A stretch of DNA of 64,000 nt, taken from Ectocarpus siliculosus (lineage: Eukaryota; Sar; Phaeophyceae; Ectocarpales; Ectocarpaceae). Below, one piece after another: positions 35,421 to 46,606 of the stretch. The stretch covers positions 8,586,405 to 8,650,404 of the forward strand of contig FN649727.1 of assembly GCA_000310025.1 (NCBI GenBank), in the 5' to 3' direction. The notes below the pieces were generated by a model that searched no databases, had not been told where the DNA came from, and worked only from the letters and a program-made list of their open reading frames with translations. The translations under genes and the position numbers were made by a program. The number at the start of each line of letters is the position of its first letter. Position 1 is the first letter of the stretch.

Positions 35421-37290
35421 TTGGACGAGCGACTGTGGAAGATGTTCGACATGCTAGCATCCAAGATTGGCGAGGCGCAAGCTTTTGCGGATGGTCTGGT
35501 GAACCTCGATGTTATCAACATGGACAGGTGATGGCTACTGCTGGTGTTGTAAGGCATCTGCATCGAGCGGTGCGCCATCCAGCTCACACAGCAGTAACAT
35601 TACATCGCCAATCGTCGCACAGTTGCCTCTTGTAGAATCCTGCTGGGTTTTCGATGTGCCGTCCCTGAAATTTAGGACTGAAGCCACCGAACGCCGAACT
35701 CCCTTGGCTCCGTGTAGTGAACCACAGAAATCCCCTGGAATTTTTCAGGGTACAGCAGTACAGTGTACATGTACACCTCGGGAAAATTCCCGCCGTTTTT
35801 TTCCCGTCGTGGTGGGCGGTCCCGGTACTGGCGGTAATTACCGCCACATTCGGTGGTACAGCCCAAAAAGTACCGCCATATTGCAGTACCGCCGAAGAAG
35901 TACCGCCAAAAAACGAAGTACCGGGAACCGCCTAAAAAGAACCGCCATATTTCAGTACCGCCAGAAAAGTACCGCCATAATTGGTAGTACCGGAAACCGC
36001 CAAAGGCGGTACCACCGGAAAACCAAATGCCGGCTACAGCCAAAAAAGTACCTCCACATTGAAGTACCGCCCCGCCTGAATCCGCCTAAGAAATTAGTAC
36101 CGAGGTGTACCCTGGAAATTTTCGACATCGTATAACGTGAATTTGGACAAGTCAAGGAGGGCATGCCCCAATTCGCTACGACGGCAACATTCTTGTAGTA
36201 TTCGGTGCAATCAGGGAACTCTCGTCGTGTGCGACCGTAGTCATTTTGTACATACGGAAGCGGGATACCAGAATGTGTCGACAGCAATACGGTGGCATCA
36301 TCGGTATGCACTCGCTTCCTGTATACCTATGTAGCGCCATCCGCTACCATTCGGAACGGAATTTTCAGCACAATTTCCCGCATCCCTTCACCTCTGACAC
36401 CCACCCCCTCTTGTCAAATTTCGTGTCCCGCGACGCGTGTACCGCCCGACAAACTTACCACGCTTTTCAGATTGCTGGAGGAGCAGGAGAGGGAGGAGAG
36501 GTCCAAAGAAGAATCGCTCCGGCTTCTGAGAAGCTCGGAAGAGACGACCGATGCGTCTTCCTCCCAGGACTCTTCGGGCACGAGCACCACGGCGGCAACA
36601 GCGGGGAGGTCTGAGAGGGAGGCCAACAGCCTTGGTAGCGTGGGCGCGCTCGGTGATATTGAGATCCCGCAGCTCCGTCAAGAAGATAATGCGGAACTTC
36701 GCAGTCACCCGTCGCCGAGGGGTAGCACGAGCGAGCACAGCAGTTTCGGCGATAGGTTTGCCTCAATGGAGGATGGCGGGGTAAACTTCGAGGACGAGTT
36801 CGACCCCATCTTGGCGTCGATACGGAAACCGCAGCAACCGCCGGCGAGCACGACAGCTGCGGCGAGCAGTATGTCGCCGAGAGGTCGTCCTGCGGCGACG
36901 ACAGCAGCGGCGCCCCCGTCCGGCAGAGAGAGAGGACGAGAGGCAAACGACGCGGGAAGGCCCACCACCGGATCCTCCCTCGCAGCAGGCTTCTTGTCCA
37001 TGCTCCCGGGGGACATGCGGGCGAAAGCCGGGGAAGTGATGGCGCAGTCTAGCGCACGTATCTCCGAGTCTGCGAACGCGTTTCGGTCTGCTTTAGGCCC
37101 CGGCGGCGCGGCGCAATCAGCGACCGATAAGTCGAAGAGGAGACAGTCAGACCATACCTGCCGCGGCGTAGATGGCGGTGATCACGAGCTTGAGGAGGGA
37201 AGAGGAGACGAGGACGATGTGCGGCTGATGAACGTGAACGAAGTGCTGAGCGAGGAGGAGGTGAGGGTAGTGACAAGGGACGGGATGTAG
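35421..37290 (+). CDS. Unassigned acidic/Ser-rich protein, 3' two exons
   Basis: Exon 35421-35527 opens after TTTGCGTAG and ends AACATGGACAG|GTGATG; it joins in phase to 36471-37290 after CGCTTTTCAG. The join gives a helical stretch (LDERLWKMFDMLASKIGEAQ, then VINMDRLLEEQEREERSK), a long low-complexity region rich in Ser, Ala and Gly, a short hydrophobic/helical block (AAGFLSMLPGDMRAKAGEVM) and an acidic tail ending at TAG 37288. About 308 residues are visible. I do not recognise the family. The charged coiled-coil-like start suggests a scaffold or trafficking adaptor, which is only a guess. The N-terminal part is missing, and an alternative donor before the tail cannot be excluded. Confidence 0.6.
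35830..36110. repeat. AGTACCGCC-type degenerate minisatellite in intron
   Basis: About ten copies of A(G/A)(T/A)ACCGCC, spaced roughly 15-30 bp with A-rich spacers, fill this part of the intron 35528-36470. Pairs such as GGCGGT and ACCGCC can fold back on each other. Confidence 0.8.
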
Positions 37291-38972
37291 CGGTTTGTCT
37301 CTCTGCTGCAAGTGCGGCACACTCGAAGTGTAGCTTGGTGTTGGAGGTAGAACCATGAGCTGCAACAATCTATGGAATGCGCTGCGTGATTGGCTTGCAG
37401 AACCATAACGCGATTTGAACCGTATGAAGTCATTGAAAGTCAGAACACCTGCAAGTCCATGTTGCGGCATCGTACGGGTACGGTAAGGCTCGAACCAACG
37501 TTGACCAGAAACAGTGTTGCTCAAAGCCCCCACAGTTTAACGGTGTGGGATTTCATGCGTGTACCGTAGCGCGCCGAAGTCGCGCTTTGGGCAAGATGCA
37601 CCATGGCAGCTGCAGCTGGACCCGCAAAAGAATGATCAAAGGTCTCCGCGGGGAACACAGATGATTGCCCCATACGTTCATGTACTCCAATTGTCTGCAG
37701 ACGAAAAAGTCTTCAGGTGATAATTCTGCACATGGCCTGAAACACATGCCAGCGAGCGGTGAACCTGTCGATCATTGGATCGGGCCTGAACACCTGCGGT
37801 TGTGGTTGCCCGTCGCACGTGGCCTACAACGTTGTTGAGCGCTCACTCATTTCGGCTGGCTACTGCCGGTGGAATGGAAAACGTGTCCACGCTGGCTTGC
37901 TATCTCTTTGATTGTGCCACGACTATCGTGGAGCATGTCTCGTGGTGCACTCAACCGTTCGCCCCCCTGTATTGCTCTTCCACGCTCCGCCAATCCCAGA
38001 GACAACAACTCGCATCTTTTGCGGGGGGCGCTGGGGCAGGGAGATTTTGTGGATGGAGGAGGCTCCGAAAATACGTTCCTGTGTTTGTTGGTGAGCGGAA
38101 GGTGCCTTTTTGTATGTCTGATGGTACTGTATCCCCCTCAGAACCAATCACAACGTTTCACCCGTCGATCGTTGGCTTCTGAAATGTTTTTCTGGCAGAT
38201 GCATTCGTGTTGCTTTTATTTTGCTCTCTGGATCAGACTCGGCGCGCTCTCCATACACCAGTAGTCATTTCAATCCTCCGGTCCTCCCCTGGTTGTGTAC
38301 CGCATCACAGGCATCGGGCTACTGGGCTTGTTGTACCTCTGGAGATGGACCACGTTGCTTGTAGGCAAGGATACCGCGAACGAAGTCAAGGTGTTGGGCT
38401 CGGAAAGGATGTGACCACTTGTCCATTCATGTTACAACGATTGCCGGGAAGTACTTGTGTTGAAGCTCGTTCCGGCTTTCATGTTTTGTGCGTCGGGATT
38501 CGATTTATCATTGGATCGGATGTATATACATGGTTGGCACTGATGCCGTTGAGAGCACCTCGTGAAAGCACCAATATTTCGAGACTCTCTCGCGGTTTTT
38601 TCCCTCTCTGCCGCAAAGGCGTGCTTCGAAGTCGCGAGGAGGGAGGATGGGTGTGAAGCTGCCGCCGCTGCTTTTCTTGTACCGTTTCTCAAGTTAATGC
38701 ACAGCGTAGGGCAGGGTCACTCACCATCGAAGTTGAGCTATATGTTGACCAGGCGAACGGATTAATTATTGTTTGGCCCACAACAGGAGTTACGAATGTT
38801 GATACCAATGCTCACGGGTGTGTCTGGCAGGAATTTTCCGAGTGTCAGTGTTCTAGTCTTATTTAGCTGCGCTGGCGAACGGGAGGAAGGAAACAAAGCC
38901 ACGTCTCTATAGTTCTGCGATTGTTTCCCCCTGGAATCATTTGTTGTTGACCAGTCTCAAGCGTGGTTCGTT
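37291..38972. other. Intergenic, nothing recognised
   Basis: Open frames up to 149 codons occur on both strands (for example 38207-38656 +) but none shows a domain or convincing splice pairing. A tRNA B-box-like GGTTCGAGCC on the minus strand near 37490 has no matching A-box. Confidence 0.55.
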
Positions 38973-40663
38973 TCACGGGGAAAGGAACTCCCGGAGCTGG
39001 ACGTTAATCGCGTGCAGCTCGGACTTGGCCTCGTGTTGCGCCAACCCCTTGGCTGACTTGAATCCCCTGCGACAGACCCAACACGCAAACCCCGACCCTG
39101 CCGCTTTTTCTCCCGCCACGCTTGAGTCACCCGATCGGCCAGCTGCTGCGTCGGCACCACCCCCCTTCTTCAAATCACCCACATCACCCTCCCTCCCTTC
39201 GACGCCACTTCCTGAGCCTTCAGCCCCGTAGGCTTGCCTCTGGCTGCAGGTTGCCACCGGCGAACACACGCCCTTGCTGTTTTTCCTCTTGGCCTTTTCT
39301 CGCCGGCCTGCTGTGCCCCCCCCCCCTCTACGCTTCGGCGTTGTCGTGGAGTTGAATTTTAGCCAGCTTGCGGTCTTGGCTTCCACCTCGCTCCCGTCGC
39401 TCCCTAGAACGTCGTCGCGCAGGCGGTTCATCCGTTCTTGCTCCTGCACTGAGCGAGCCTCCGCCCGAACACGCTGCAGAGGTAAGGACGACAGCAGCGT
39501 CGACGCGAGGGGCAGGTAAAGGAAGGTGGAGGAGGAATGCCTCGTCGGTGTTCTACTGGTGAGTAGGACATCATGGCCTTGCGGACACCTTGCTGTTGAC
39601 TGTTGAAATTGGCTTTCCACCACCAGGTAAAATTGCCATGAAAATTACTTATGGGTGGTAAGTGGAATGCCCCACGAACAGGTATTCCAGGAACCACACA
39701 AGAGAGAATCCACCAGAGGCAGACACAGTCAGAACCTCGACCCCCGATGACGCACGCAAACGCGCGCTGTCAGGTGTAACCTCACCTTCCTCTCGGCGTT
39801 GGTTTCTTTGGCTCGGGCCACTTCCTCCTTGAAGGCTTTCTCTCGTTGCTCGAACTCCTCCAAGAACTCGTCCATTGGTCGTGTCTTTCCCGTGTCCGGC
39901 CCCTCTTCTCGTTTTCGCTCTGCTTCTGGCACGTACTCGCCCTCCCGACACCACCGAGGTGCCTCTGCCGGCCCGTTTCCTCCAGAACGCGCGCTGGAAG
40001 TTTCCCCTCCGCCGTACTCATGCCTGCTCTCGCTAGGCCGACCGCCAGAGCTCGAGTCCCCTCGGTGTTTTCGAGGTCTGCCGCGGTTTCTTTGCTCCGC
40101 CTCCGCCCTACACAAGGCTTGCTGGGCAGGGTCGTGGAGTTTCTCGAAAGCCGCAGTTAGCTTCTTGAAGGCTGCCTCGGCATCTGCTTTTGTGGACGAT
40201 GGGTGGGCAGGGGAGAAGGCAAACGATCGCGCAGCAGCAGCACCACCGCCAGCCGCACGTCAGCGAAAACGATGACGATGATGACAACGAGGCAACACGG
40301 CCGTATGTAGGGGGTGGTAAAAAAATAAGGGCAGCTCTTTGTGGAGCCTTTGCGGCTGCCCAGCGTGGCAAGTAAGCACAATCCTCACAAAGTACATTCC
40401 CATCGTTTAGGTATTTGAAGCTTGCCGACCCAACACAACAAGGCAAGGGATGCACAGACGGAAGCAAGGTGGGTCCTCGAAACCTGCCTTGTGTAAGCAC
40501 ATCTTTGTGGCACTACAGGTTATAGACCTAACTGGCCAAACCTACGTTGTGCAAACACACCTCGTGACAGCAGCAGATCTTAGACCTAAGTGGCCTGCAC
40601 ATGAACGCACCTGGATGTCTGTTCTTGTCTGGGTGCAGAATCAGCGCCAAGCGCCGGTACTGC
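38973..40663 (-). CDS. J-domain (DnaJ/Hsp40) protein with C-terminal C2H2 zinc finger, 5' incomplete
   Basis: J domains stimulate Hsp70 ATPase through an HPD loop. Exon 40663-40611 encodes QYRRLALILHPDKNRHP (helix II and HPD). Exon 40183-39786 continues DAEAAFKKLTAAFEKLHDP (helices III-IV), then a charged linker ending in a coiled-coil-like segment (DEFLEEFEQREKAFKEEV). Exon 39473-38973 (TGA) continues the coil (VRAEARSVQEQERMNRL), a Gly/Ala-rich linker, and a C2H2 finger CWVCRRGFKSAKGLAQHE...SELH (C-x2-C-x12-H-x6-H) followed by NVQL. The finger resembles those of RBM5/RBM10 and of U1-type proteins such as DNAJC21, suggesting RNA or ribosome-biogenesis work. Phases agree throughout. Helix I and the start codon lie upstream and were not found. 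About 316 residues are visible. Confidence 0.82.
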
Positions 40664-43600
40664 CTGGAAAACACGCCAAGCCGCGGCAAATTTGGCAAGG
40701 GCACGGGCAGCAATGGAACTGTTAGGTACAGCGCGGCAGAAGTGCAGTTGCACCTTCCCGAGACTGGGAGCCTAAGGTTTCGCCAATGGAGTGTTGTGTT
40801 TCTGCGTTTTCGCCCTATTTATTTCTAGGGAGAGCGATTGGCCCCCCGCCCCCGAATGGGGCGGGCGGCCAGCATGCGTGGGATGGATGCGGCGGTTCGA
40901 TACGCAGAGGAAAGAGACGCGATGATGACATCGTTTCGAAAAAAGTGAACTCGAAGTCGGCTTAGTTAGGTAGACGATGTGAGGTCGATACGTCCGTCCG
41001 TCCATTGCGTAGATCGGTGTCCTGCAAAATAAAATGAAAACGAAAGGGATTTTCGTGTTCGAATGGTCGATGCCCGATCACAAAACGTGAAACGGACGGA
41101 AGACGAGGGTGGGGAATATTTTGAGGAGGGAACGGGGAAAAAAAAGACGACGCCGTATGAACGCGAGAAAAGGTAAGGGGTCGTTGTCACCGGTGGCCCT
41201 ATATGCGTGGATGGAATTTGCGGCGGTGTCGTATCCGTCGGTGCGAGTGGTGGTTGTGGCGGGCGAGATGGCGTATGTAGCGAATCCATCCGTGTATTCA
41301 CAGAGGATTGCGAAGAAGTGAATCGCCCCGCCGCCAGCCGGTCGGGTTCCGGTTACCCTACGGAAGACTTCTCTTGCCTAGCAAACAAGAAGAAGTCTCG
41401 AAAAGGGGGGAGTGATGTGGAGACCAACTTCATAAAGAAAGGTACTACATCTACCCAATGTCTGTCGAGGACGATTCCTTCTTTTCACAGTTAGTTGGGA
41501 AATCCGGGAAACAAGGAAGGCCGGTTGTTATTAAAGACGCTTAGAAATCGATTCCTTGCATATGTATGTATCCATTTTATCATGCTCGGACGGGATAGAT
41601 AGGCGGTCAAAGGAAAAATATCAAACATAGGGGATGATACGCTCATCATCCTCTCCCGTGAGCAAATTAACTCCGATACTGATCTCCCGAGAAAATGGTT
41701 CGTATGCATAAGGAAGGCGGGGTGTGTCGTATTGTCTCTCGTACGCGCCAAAATATACTCCTAGTACATAATTGTCTTGTTGATATTGTTGATGTGTTTT
41801 TGGTGACATAGGCTACTTGTACAACCACACATTGAAGTATCTTGAGCAGTTTTTTGGTGTTGACCGGGACGAAACATTCAGGGTGGCAACAACGAGCAAG
41901 TTGGACGGGCAATAACGAAGGAAAGACAATATTTTATTCAGAAATTCAATGTAGTACTACTTTTCGGGAAAAAATGTGTGTTGAGCGGAATCGAACTCAT
42001 GACCTTATGTGTACGAAGTCTTCGAGGGGAATACCCTGTCTCTATGAATACCTCTATATTGTTTGAACCGGCCTTCCTCATATTTCCGACCAGAGCGAGT
42101 AGTGTGTTGAATAGAATGTCCTACAAATGGGACACATACGCGCATTCGCTAGTCCACAGCACGCCGAAGTGTTGCAGTGGTCCTTTACGTTGTTAATGGA
42201 CGTACATAGAAAAACACATCGATACCAAGAGATCACACCTATCTGCCTATCGTTCTCTTCTACTACCGGTACCACTCTACCACTCACTCCTCCACTTACT
42301 ACTTGAGTGGTATCTCATGCAGCCGACGTCGCGAAGATTCGTCATAGTTTTCGGTCTTACCCAACGTATCACACAATCGGTGTGGGTAGCAGCAAGCACA
42401 GGAGACACACATCATCATGTATATTCGGTGTTCTCTAATTCGGTAGCAGCCACAGACGCATGCCACGGTTGACGCAAGGCCGTATGTCCTTGTTGGGCGC
42501 GAAACGCGTCTTGTTGAAGAACATCACTGCAAGCTACTGCAGCAATGTTCAGCAGTAGTATTTGGATGACGTACGAAAGTCTACGGCTGTACAGTAGGAC
42601 ACTCTGTGATTGATGATGGCCGATTTTGAATCTGAAACAGCACCAAACAAAACATGTTCAACACAGTGCGGGTGCATGCGCTAGGACTTGTCTACAGCAG
42701 CAGTGTTTCACTTGGCCCGGTGGAGTCGCATTGAAGTACCCTTCGCCCGGTCGCCGAAGGCATCCCATGCAGCCGATGTCGCCAAAACACGCTATTTAAT
42801 GTTCGGTCCCACGTCCACAAAAAATAATCAAGCTATTTTTGCCATACTATTTGTAAGAAATGAGTCACGACACGACCGCCATCCTGTGAGTATATATATA
42901 ACATGATGGCGATAGTCCCCCCATTTTTGGTGATGAGACGTGTACTACACTCTTCACTGTGTGTAGAGTATGCATACTACACTTTTCAGTGTATTTTGTT
43001 GTACAACTGCAACCATCCAGGGTCACACAGGAGGGGGTAAACACCAGGAATGTTTCCTTGTTATTTATTTTCGTGCCCCACCTTCCTCCTGCGGTGCATG
43101 CTGAATTTTACTTTTATCGCGCGAAGGGTCCAACCGTCCGTTTCCCTCGTCAACGGTGCTATAATAAAGCCCAAGTGTTCGCTGTGTGGTGTGCGGACTA
43201 GCCTGCAGCAGTTGTATAGAAGACAGAATGTTGGCGTTGCGTGCAGCAGGGCGGTCCACGTCAAACATATGGACTCGGAGTCACGACTCTTATCAATTTG
43301 TCGTTGTTAGTTTTGCGAATATGTTCTTGTGATGTTGGGTTGAACACTTCTCGCTCAGTGCTACCGCGAGGTTCTATCGACCCGAGTATGTATGTACAAA
43401 AGGTCTCGGCGCACGCGGGGGACAATAATGAGGTAGGTGCGCTGGAGTTTGCTCTCCCTCGTTGGCGCTCCTCAGCCGTTTCCTGCTTACCTCTGTATGT
43501 TTGTGTTTACTCATGACTGTGCGCTTTCCACCTCTAGATCGCGGTGTTTTCTTGTTACATGTACATTTAGCCATATCCCTTCCCTGTACAGCAGTAGTCT

Positions 43601-43681
43601 AGACAGCCTCTTCGACGTGTTGTAGCCCGGTCTACATACATACAGAGCGACGACACACACACACGAAGACACGCGACCCAC
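40664..43681. other. Intergenic, nothing firm; one tRNA-like segment
   Basis: The J-domain gene's first exon(s) should be at the left end on the minus strand. The rest is AT-richer with no supported gene. Near 41980-42040 (minus) a GGTCATGAGTTCGATTCC segment resembles a tRNA variable loop plus T-arm, but no A-box or acceptor stem matches. Confidence 0.5.
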
Positions 43682-43867
43682 CTACCGCTTGATCTCAAGC
43701 GGCTCGTACACCTCCGGGATCAGCCTCAGGACCTGAAAAGGGCCATCGCACTTCAACGTCTGGGCGGCAGCGTTGGCATCGACGGACAAGCCTGACATCG
43801 CTTCATTGGTGTTCTGGCGTGGGAGATGGAGCCTTATTGGCTGAAGCGGCGGGACATGCGACGGCAT
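43682..43867 (-). CDS. Possible small ORF or exon, unassigned
   Basis: Sixty-one codons from ATG at 43867 to TAG at 43682. The last part (VLRLIPEVYEPLEIKR) sits directly after a good acceptor (CCCTTTTCAG) and the stop overlaps a donor-like GTAGGT, so it could instead be an internal or terminal exon of a larger minus-strand gene. No family recognised. Confidence 0.3.
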   Translation of the reverse strand: MPSHVPPLQPIRLHLPRQNTNEAMSGLSVDANAAAQTLKCDGPFQVLRLIPEVYEPLEIKR

Positions 43868-44122
43868 GAACAGTAGATAGATACCGCCTGCTGCGAAATC
43901 CCGGGGAGCTTTGCCGCAGTCTCATTCAAGAAAAACTGGTTGAATCTTTCTTTGTACAGCAGTGTGTCAACGTGTCAACCATATGGTTAACGGCGGCTGA
44001 ACCATTATGCATCATGCCGATTGGAGCGAACCGGGCGGACTCGTGCAGCCCAGCGCGAACACTTCAGAGGGGAACACAGCAGTTGCAACGAGTCTGACGG
44101 CAGTACCTCGGGGTTAGCAGTC

Positions 44123-44872
44123 ATGGAGGGAGCGTCATTTTTCGCCGATGCAATTCTAACCGCTGATCGCTGCACAGATGCCCCACGGGAACCACGGGAG
44201 GTGCAGCTGGTTCCGCTTGTGCGCAACCGCGAACAGCTCACCAGCAGCAACGACGAAGGAGAAGACCGACTCATCCAGGACTTCGGTCCAGGTCGACGCG
44301 TTCATGAAGCCGAGGATATGGATGCAGTTGGAGCAGCGGGGTGGGGCACCGGCTGTTTCGATCCTTCTGTGAAGAACTTGCATCGATACGCTGCTGCTGT
44401 TGGCGACCATGGTCGGCCCGTTGTGTTCGATCCGACGGAGATGGCTCGACTGTTGCAGGCAAGTGGAAGCGGCATAGACTCTCTGTGGAGAATGGAGGAG
44501 TTGATCGAAACGACTCTCGAACGGGGAACGCCTGGAGGCGAGACACTCTTGATACTAAAAGCGGTGACCGACGCGTTCTTCGTCGCGTCACGAGCTGTCG
44601 ACGATGGTTCCGCCGACGTTCGGAGTAACGGCGGGGCGTTTAACGGGGACAACGAGCGGGACCTTCTTGTACCAGCGTTGAGACAAGCCTGGGAGCACGC
44701 CGTGCGGCATAGGAACGGCAACCCTAACGAGTGGCATTCCTCAGTGGATTTTCACGTAACGGCAGCCTGGTTTCAGGCTTGGGAGGCCTCGTATCAGGTT
44801 GAGGACGTGTTGCCTGCGGACTGGACTTGGGTGCTGGAACAGCTGGAATCGCAGGAAACTTCGGAAGGGTGA
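44123..44872 (+). CDS. Unassigned intronless ORF, 249 aa
   Basis: Continuous frame from ATG 44123 (MEGASFFADAIL) to TGA 44872; the frame stays open about 100 bases upstream without another ATG. Composition is that of a soluble globular protein, mildly acidic, Trp-rich toward the end (VTAAWFQAWEASYQVEDVLP, DWTWVLEQLE), with helical segments (MEELIETTLERG, ETLLILKAVTDAFF). No signal peptide, membrane segment or known domain is seen. The absence of introns is unusual beside its neighbours and could mean a young, retroposed or transferred gene. The opposite strand is also largely open here, which lowers confidence. Confidence 0.55.
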   Translation: MEGASFFADAILTADRCTDAPREPREVQLVPLVRNREQLTSSNDEGEDRLIQDFGPGRRVHEAEDMDAVGAAGWGTGCFDPSVKNLHRYAAAVGDHGRPVVFDPTEMARLLQASGSGIDSLWRMEELIETTLERGTPGGETLLILKAVTDAFFVASRAVDDGSADVRSNGGAFNGDNERDLLVPALRQAWEHAVRHRNGNPNEWHSSVDFHVTAAWFQAWEASYQVEDVLPADWTWVLEQLESQETSEG

Positions 44873-45240
44873 GAGAAAGAGCTTTCATAATCACGATGAA
44901 TATTTGTCCAGGTTGGATAAATGCACCACTCACTGTGCTACAGTGCCAGTGCACGTTCACACTTCTGTCTTCGTTCCCCCGATGTAGCCTCCGTGATGTA
45001 TGTACGGTGGGTCTTGTGTGATCCACAGCCTTGATCACATACCCCTAAACAACATGGGCGGGAGAACTACAACTTTGTTGGACCCTTCGCCTGACTACAA
45101 CGGAGAGATTCTCCCCGATATTTTGTCGTTGACCCAGTAGCGAACTACAGGGGATATTTCGTAGAATGTAAGTTACCTATACAGATGTTTTTGTACTTAG
45201 CACCAGCTGGCATCACTGATATAAATCATCAGTGTATAGA
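44873..45240. other. Intergenic, nothing recognised
   Basis: 3' flank of the orphan ORF leading into the repeat block. No open frame of note. Confidence 0.6.
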
Positions 45241-45286
45241 CTGAAAAGACTCCACCACATCACGTTCGACTGTGGGTATATCTCGA

Positions 45287-46172
45287 TTTTGTCTCTCACT
45301 TCCCGAAAAATGCCATTTTTATTATTGTGTCGCCGCGCAAAGGCCGGGTCTTGGAGGTAGAACTCTCTCCCTCCTTCCCGGCCCTTAGCCTACTAAGGAA
45401 TCCACACGCTTCCTTAAGTAGTAAGAACCAGGCTGACCACATTCCGCTGGTCGCCCAGCTTGGACACAAACCTCCATGCCTTTCCATGCTCTGCTCAAGC
45501 CTTCGCTTTTTGCCCGAGCACGCTTACCTCGGCTTACCGGTCGTTCCATGTCCTGCCCTTTGGCCAGAGACACGCTTACCTTGACCACACCCTTCGCATT
45601 ATTCAGCCTTTCCATGCCCTGCTCAAGCCTAGAACATGCTTCCTCAACCTTCTGGTCTTTCCATGTCTCGCTCTCGCCAACAACATGCTTACCTCGGCTT
45701 AACCGGTCGTTCCGTGCCCTGCTGCTCAGCAGCCAGAGACACGCTTACCTTGACCCTATTTTTTTTTTTTTACACCACCATCATTTTCCTTCCCATGCCC
45801 TGCTTCAGCCTAGAACACGCTACCCTTGTCTAGCTTCCGCCCGAGACACGCTTACCTCGGCTTCAAAAAAAAAAAAAAAAAACGATTCGACGATGCTCTT
45901 GCTCTCTTTCTCTGTCTGTCGCCTCCCTTCCGTACACTCGCTTCCTTCTTCTTCCTCCTCTGTCTCTCTTCTACTCCTCATCTTGTTTGTTTGTTGTCTT
46001 GCTCTTTCGTTCAGATGTTTCTTCTGTTGTGAGCAAGGTGCATCTCTTTCTTTTTCTTTTCTTTCCGTTACACATGCCTACCTATCTATCAATTCTCTGT
46101 TACCTACGGTGCCCCCTTTGATCTTTCTAACCGTTCTGACAAAACACCAGGTTGTACAACACAACCTTCCAC
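45287..46172. repeat. Tandem unit, copy 1 (886 bp)
   Basis: Starts TTTTGTCTCTCACTTCCCG and ends at ACACAACCTTCCAC, where copy 2 begins with the same words. It contains a pyrimidine-rich minisatellite and an A18 run. Open frames across it are low-complexity Ser/Leu/Phe and not credible proteins. Confidence 0.85.
45475..45865. repeat. Pyrimidine-rich minisatellite
   Basis: Degenerate tandem of a unit built from CCATGCCCTGCTCAAGCCT, GAACACGCTTACCTCGGCTT and GGTCGTTCCATGTCCTGCC, present about four to six times with variation. Confidence 0.75.
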
Positions 46173-46606
46173 TTTTGTCTCTCACTTCCCGAAAAATGCC
46201 ATTTTTATTATTGTGTCGCCGCGNNNNNNNNNNNNNNNNNNNNNNNNNNNNNNNNNNNNNNNNNNNNNNNNNNNNNNNNNNNNNNNNNNNNNNNNNNNNN
46301 NNNNNNNNNNNNNNNNNNNNNNNCCGACGATGCTCTTGCTCTCTTTCTCTGTCTGTCTCCTCCCTTCCGTACACTCGCTTCCTTCTTCTTCCTCCTCTGT
46401 CTCTCTTCTACTCCTCCTCTTGTTTGTTTGTTGTCTTGCTCTTTCGTGCAGATGTTTCTTCTGTTGTGAGCAAGGTGCATCTCTTTCTTTTTCTTTTCTT
46501 TCCGTTACACATGCCTACTCTATCAATTCTCTCTTACCTACGGTGCCCCCTTTGATCTTTCTAACCGTTCTGACAAAACACCAGGTTGTACAACACAACC
46601 TTCCAC
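46173..46606. repeat. Tandem unit, copy 2, collapsed by an assembly gap
   Basis: The first 51 bp match 45287-45337 and the last ~282 bp match 45889-46172 almost exactly. The middle (about 550 bp in copy 1) is replaced by N. Confidence 0.85.
46224..46323. other. Assembly gap, 100 N
   Basis: Exactly 100 N, a conventional placeholder for a gap of unknown size. From copy 1, the missing sequence is expected to be about 550 bp if only one more unit is present. Confidence 0.95.

Noticed and set aside
37474-37550. Possible tRNA on the minus strand
   Set aside because: Only a B-box-like GGTTCGAGCC is present; no A-box at the right distance and no pairing stems.
38207-38656. 149-codon plus-strand ORF
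   Set aside because: No convincing start, no domain, and no splice-consistent neighbours.
41961-42070. Possible tRNA on the minus strand
   Set aside because: Variable-loop and T-arm-like words, but no acceptor or D-arm; at best a relic.
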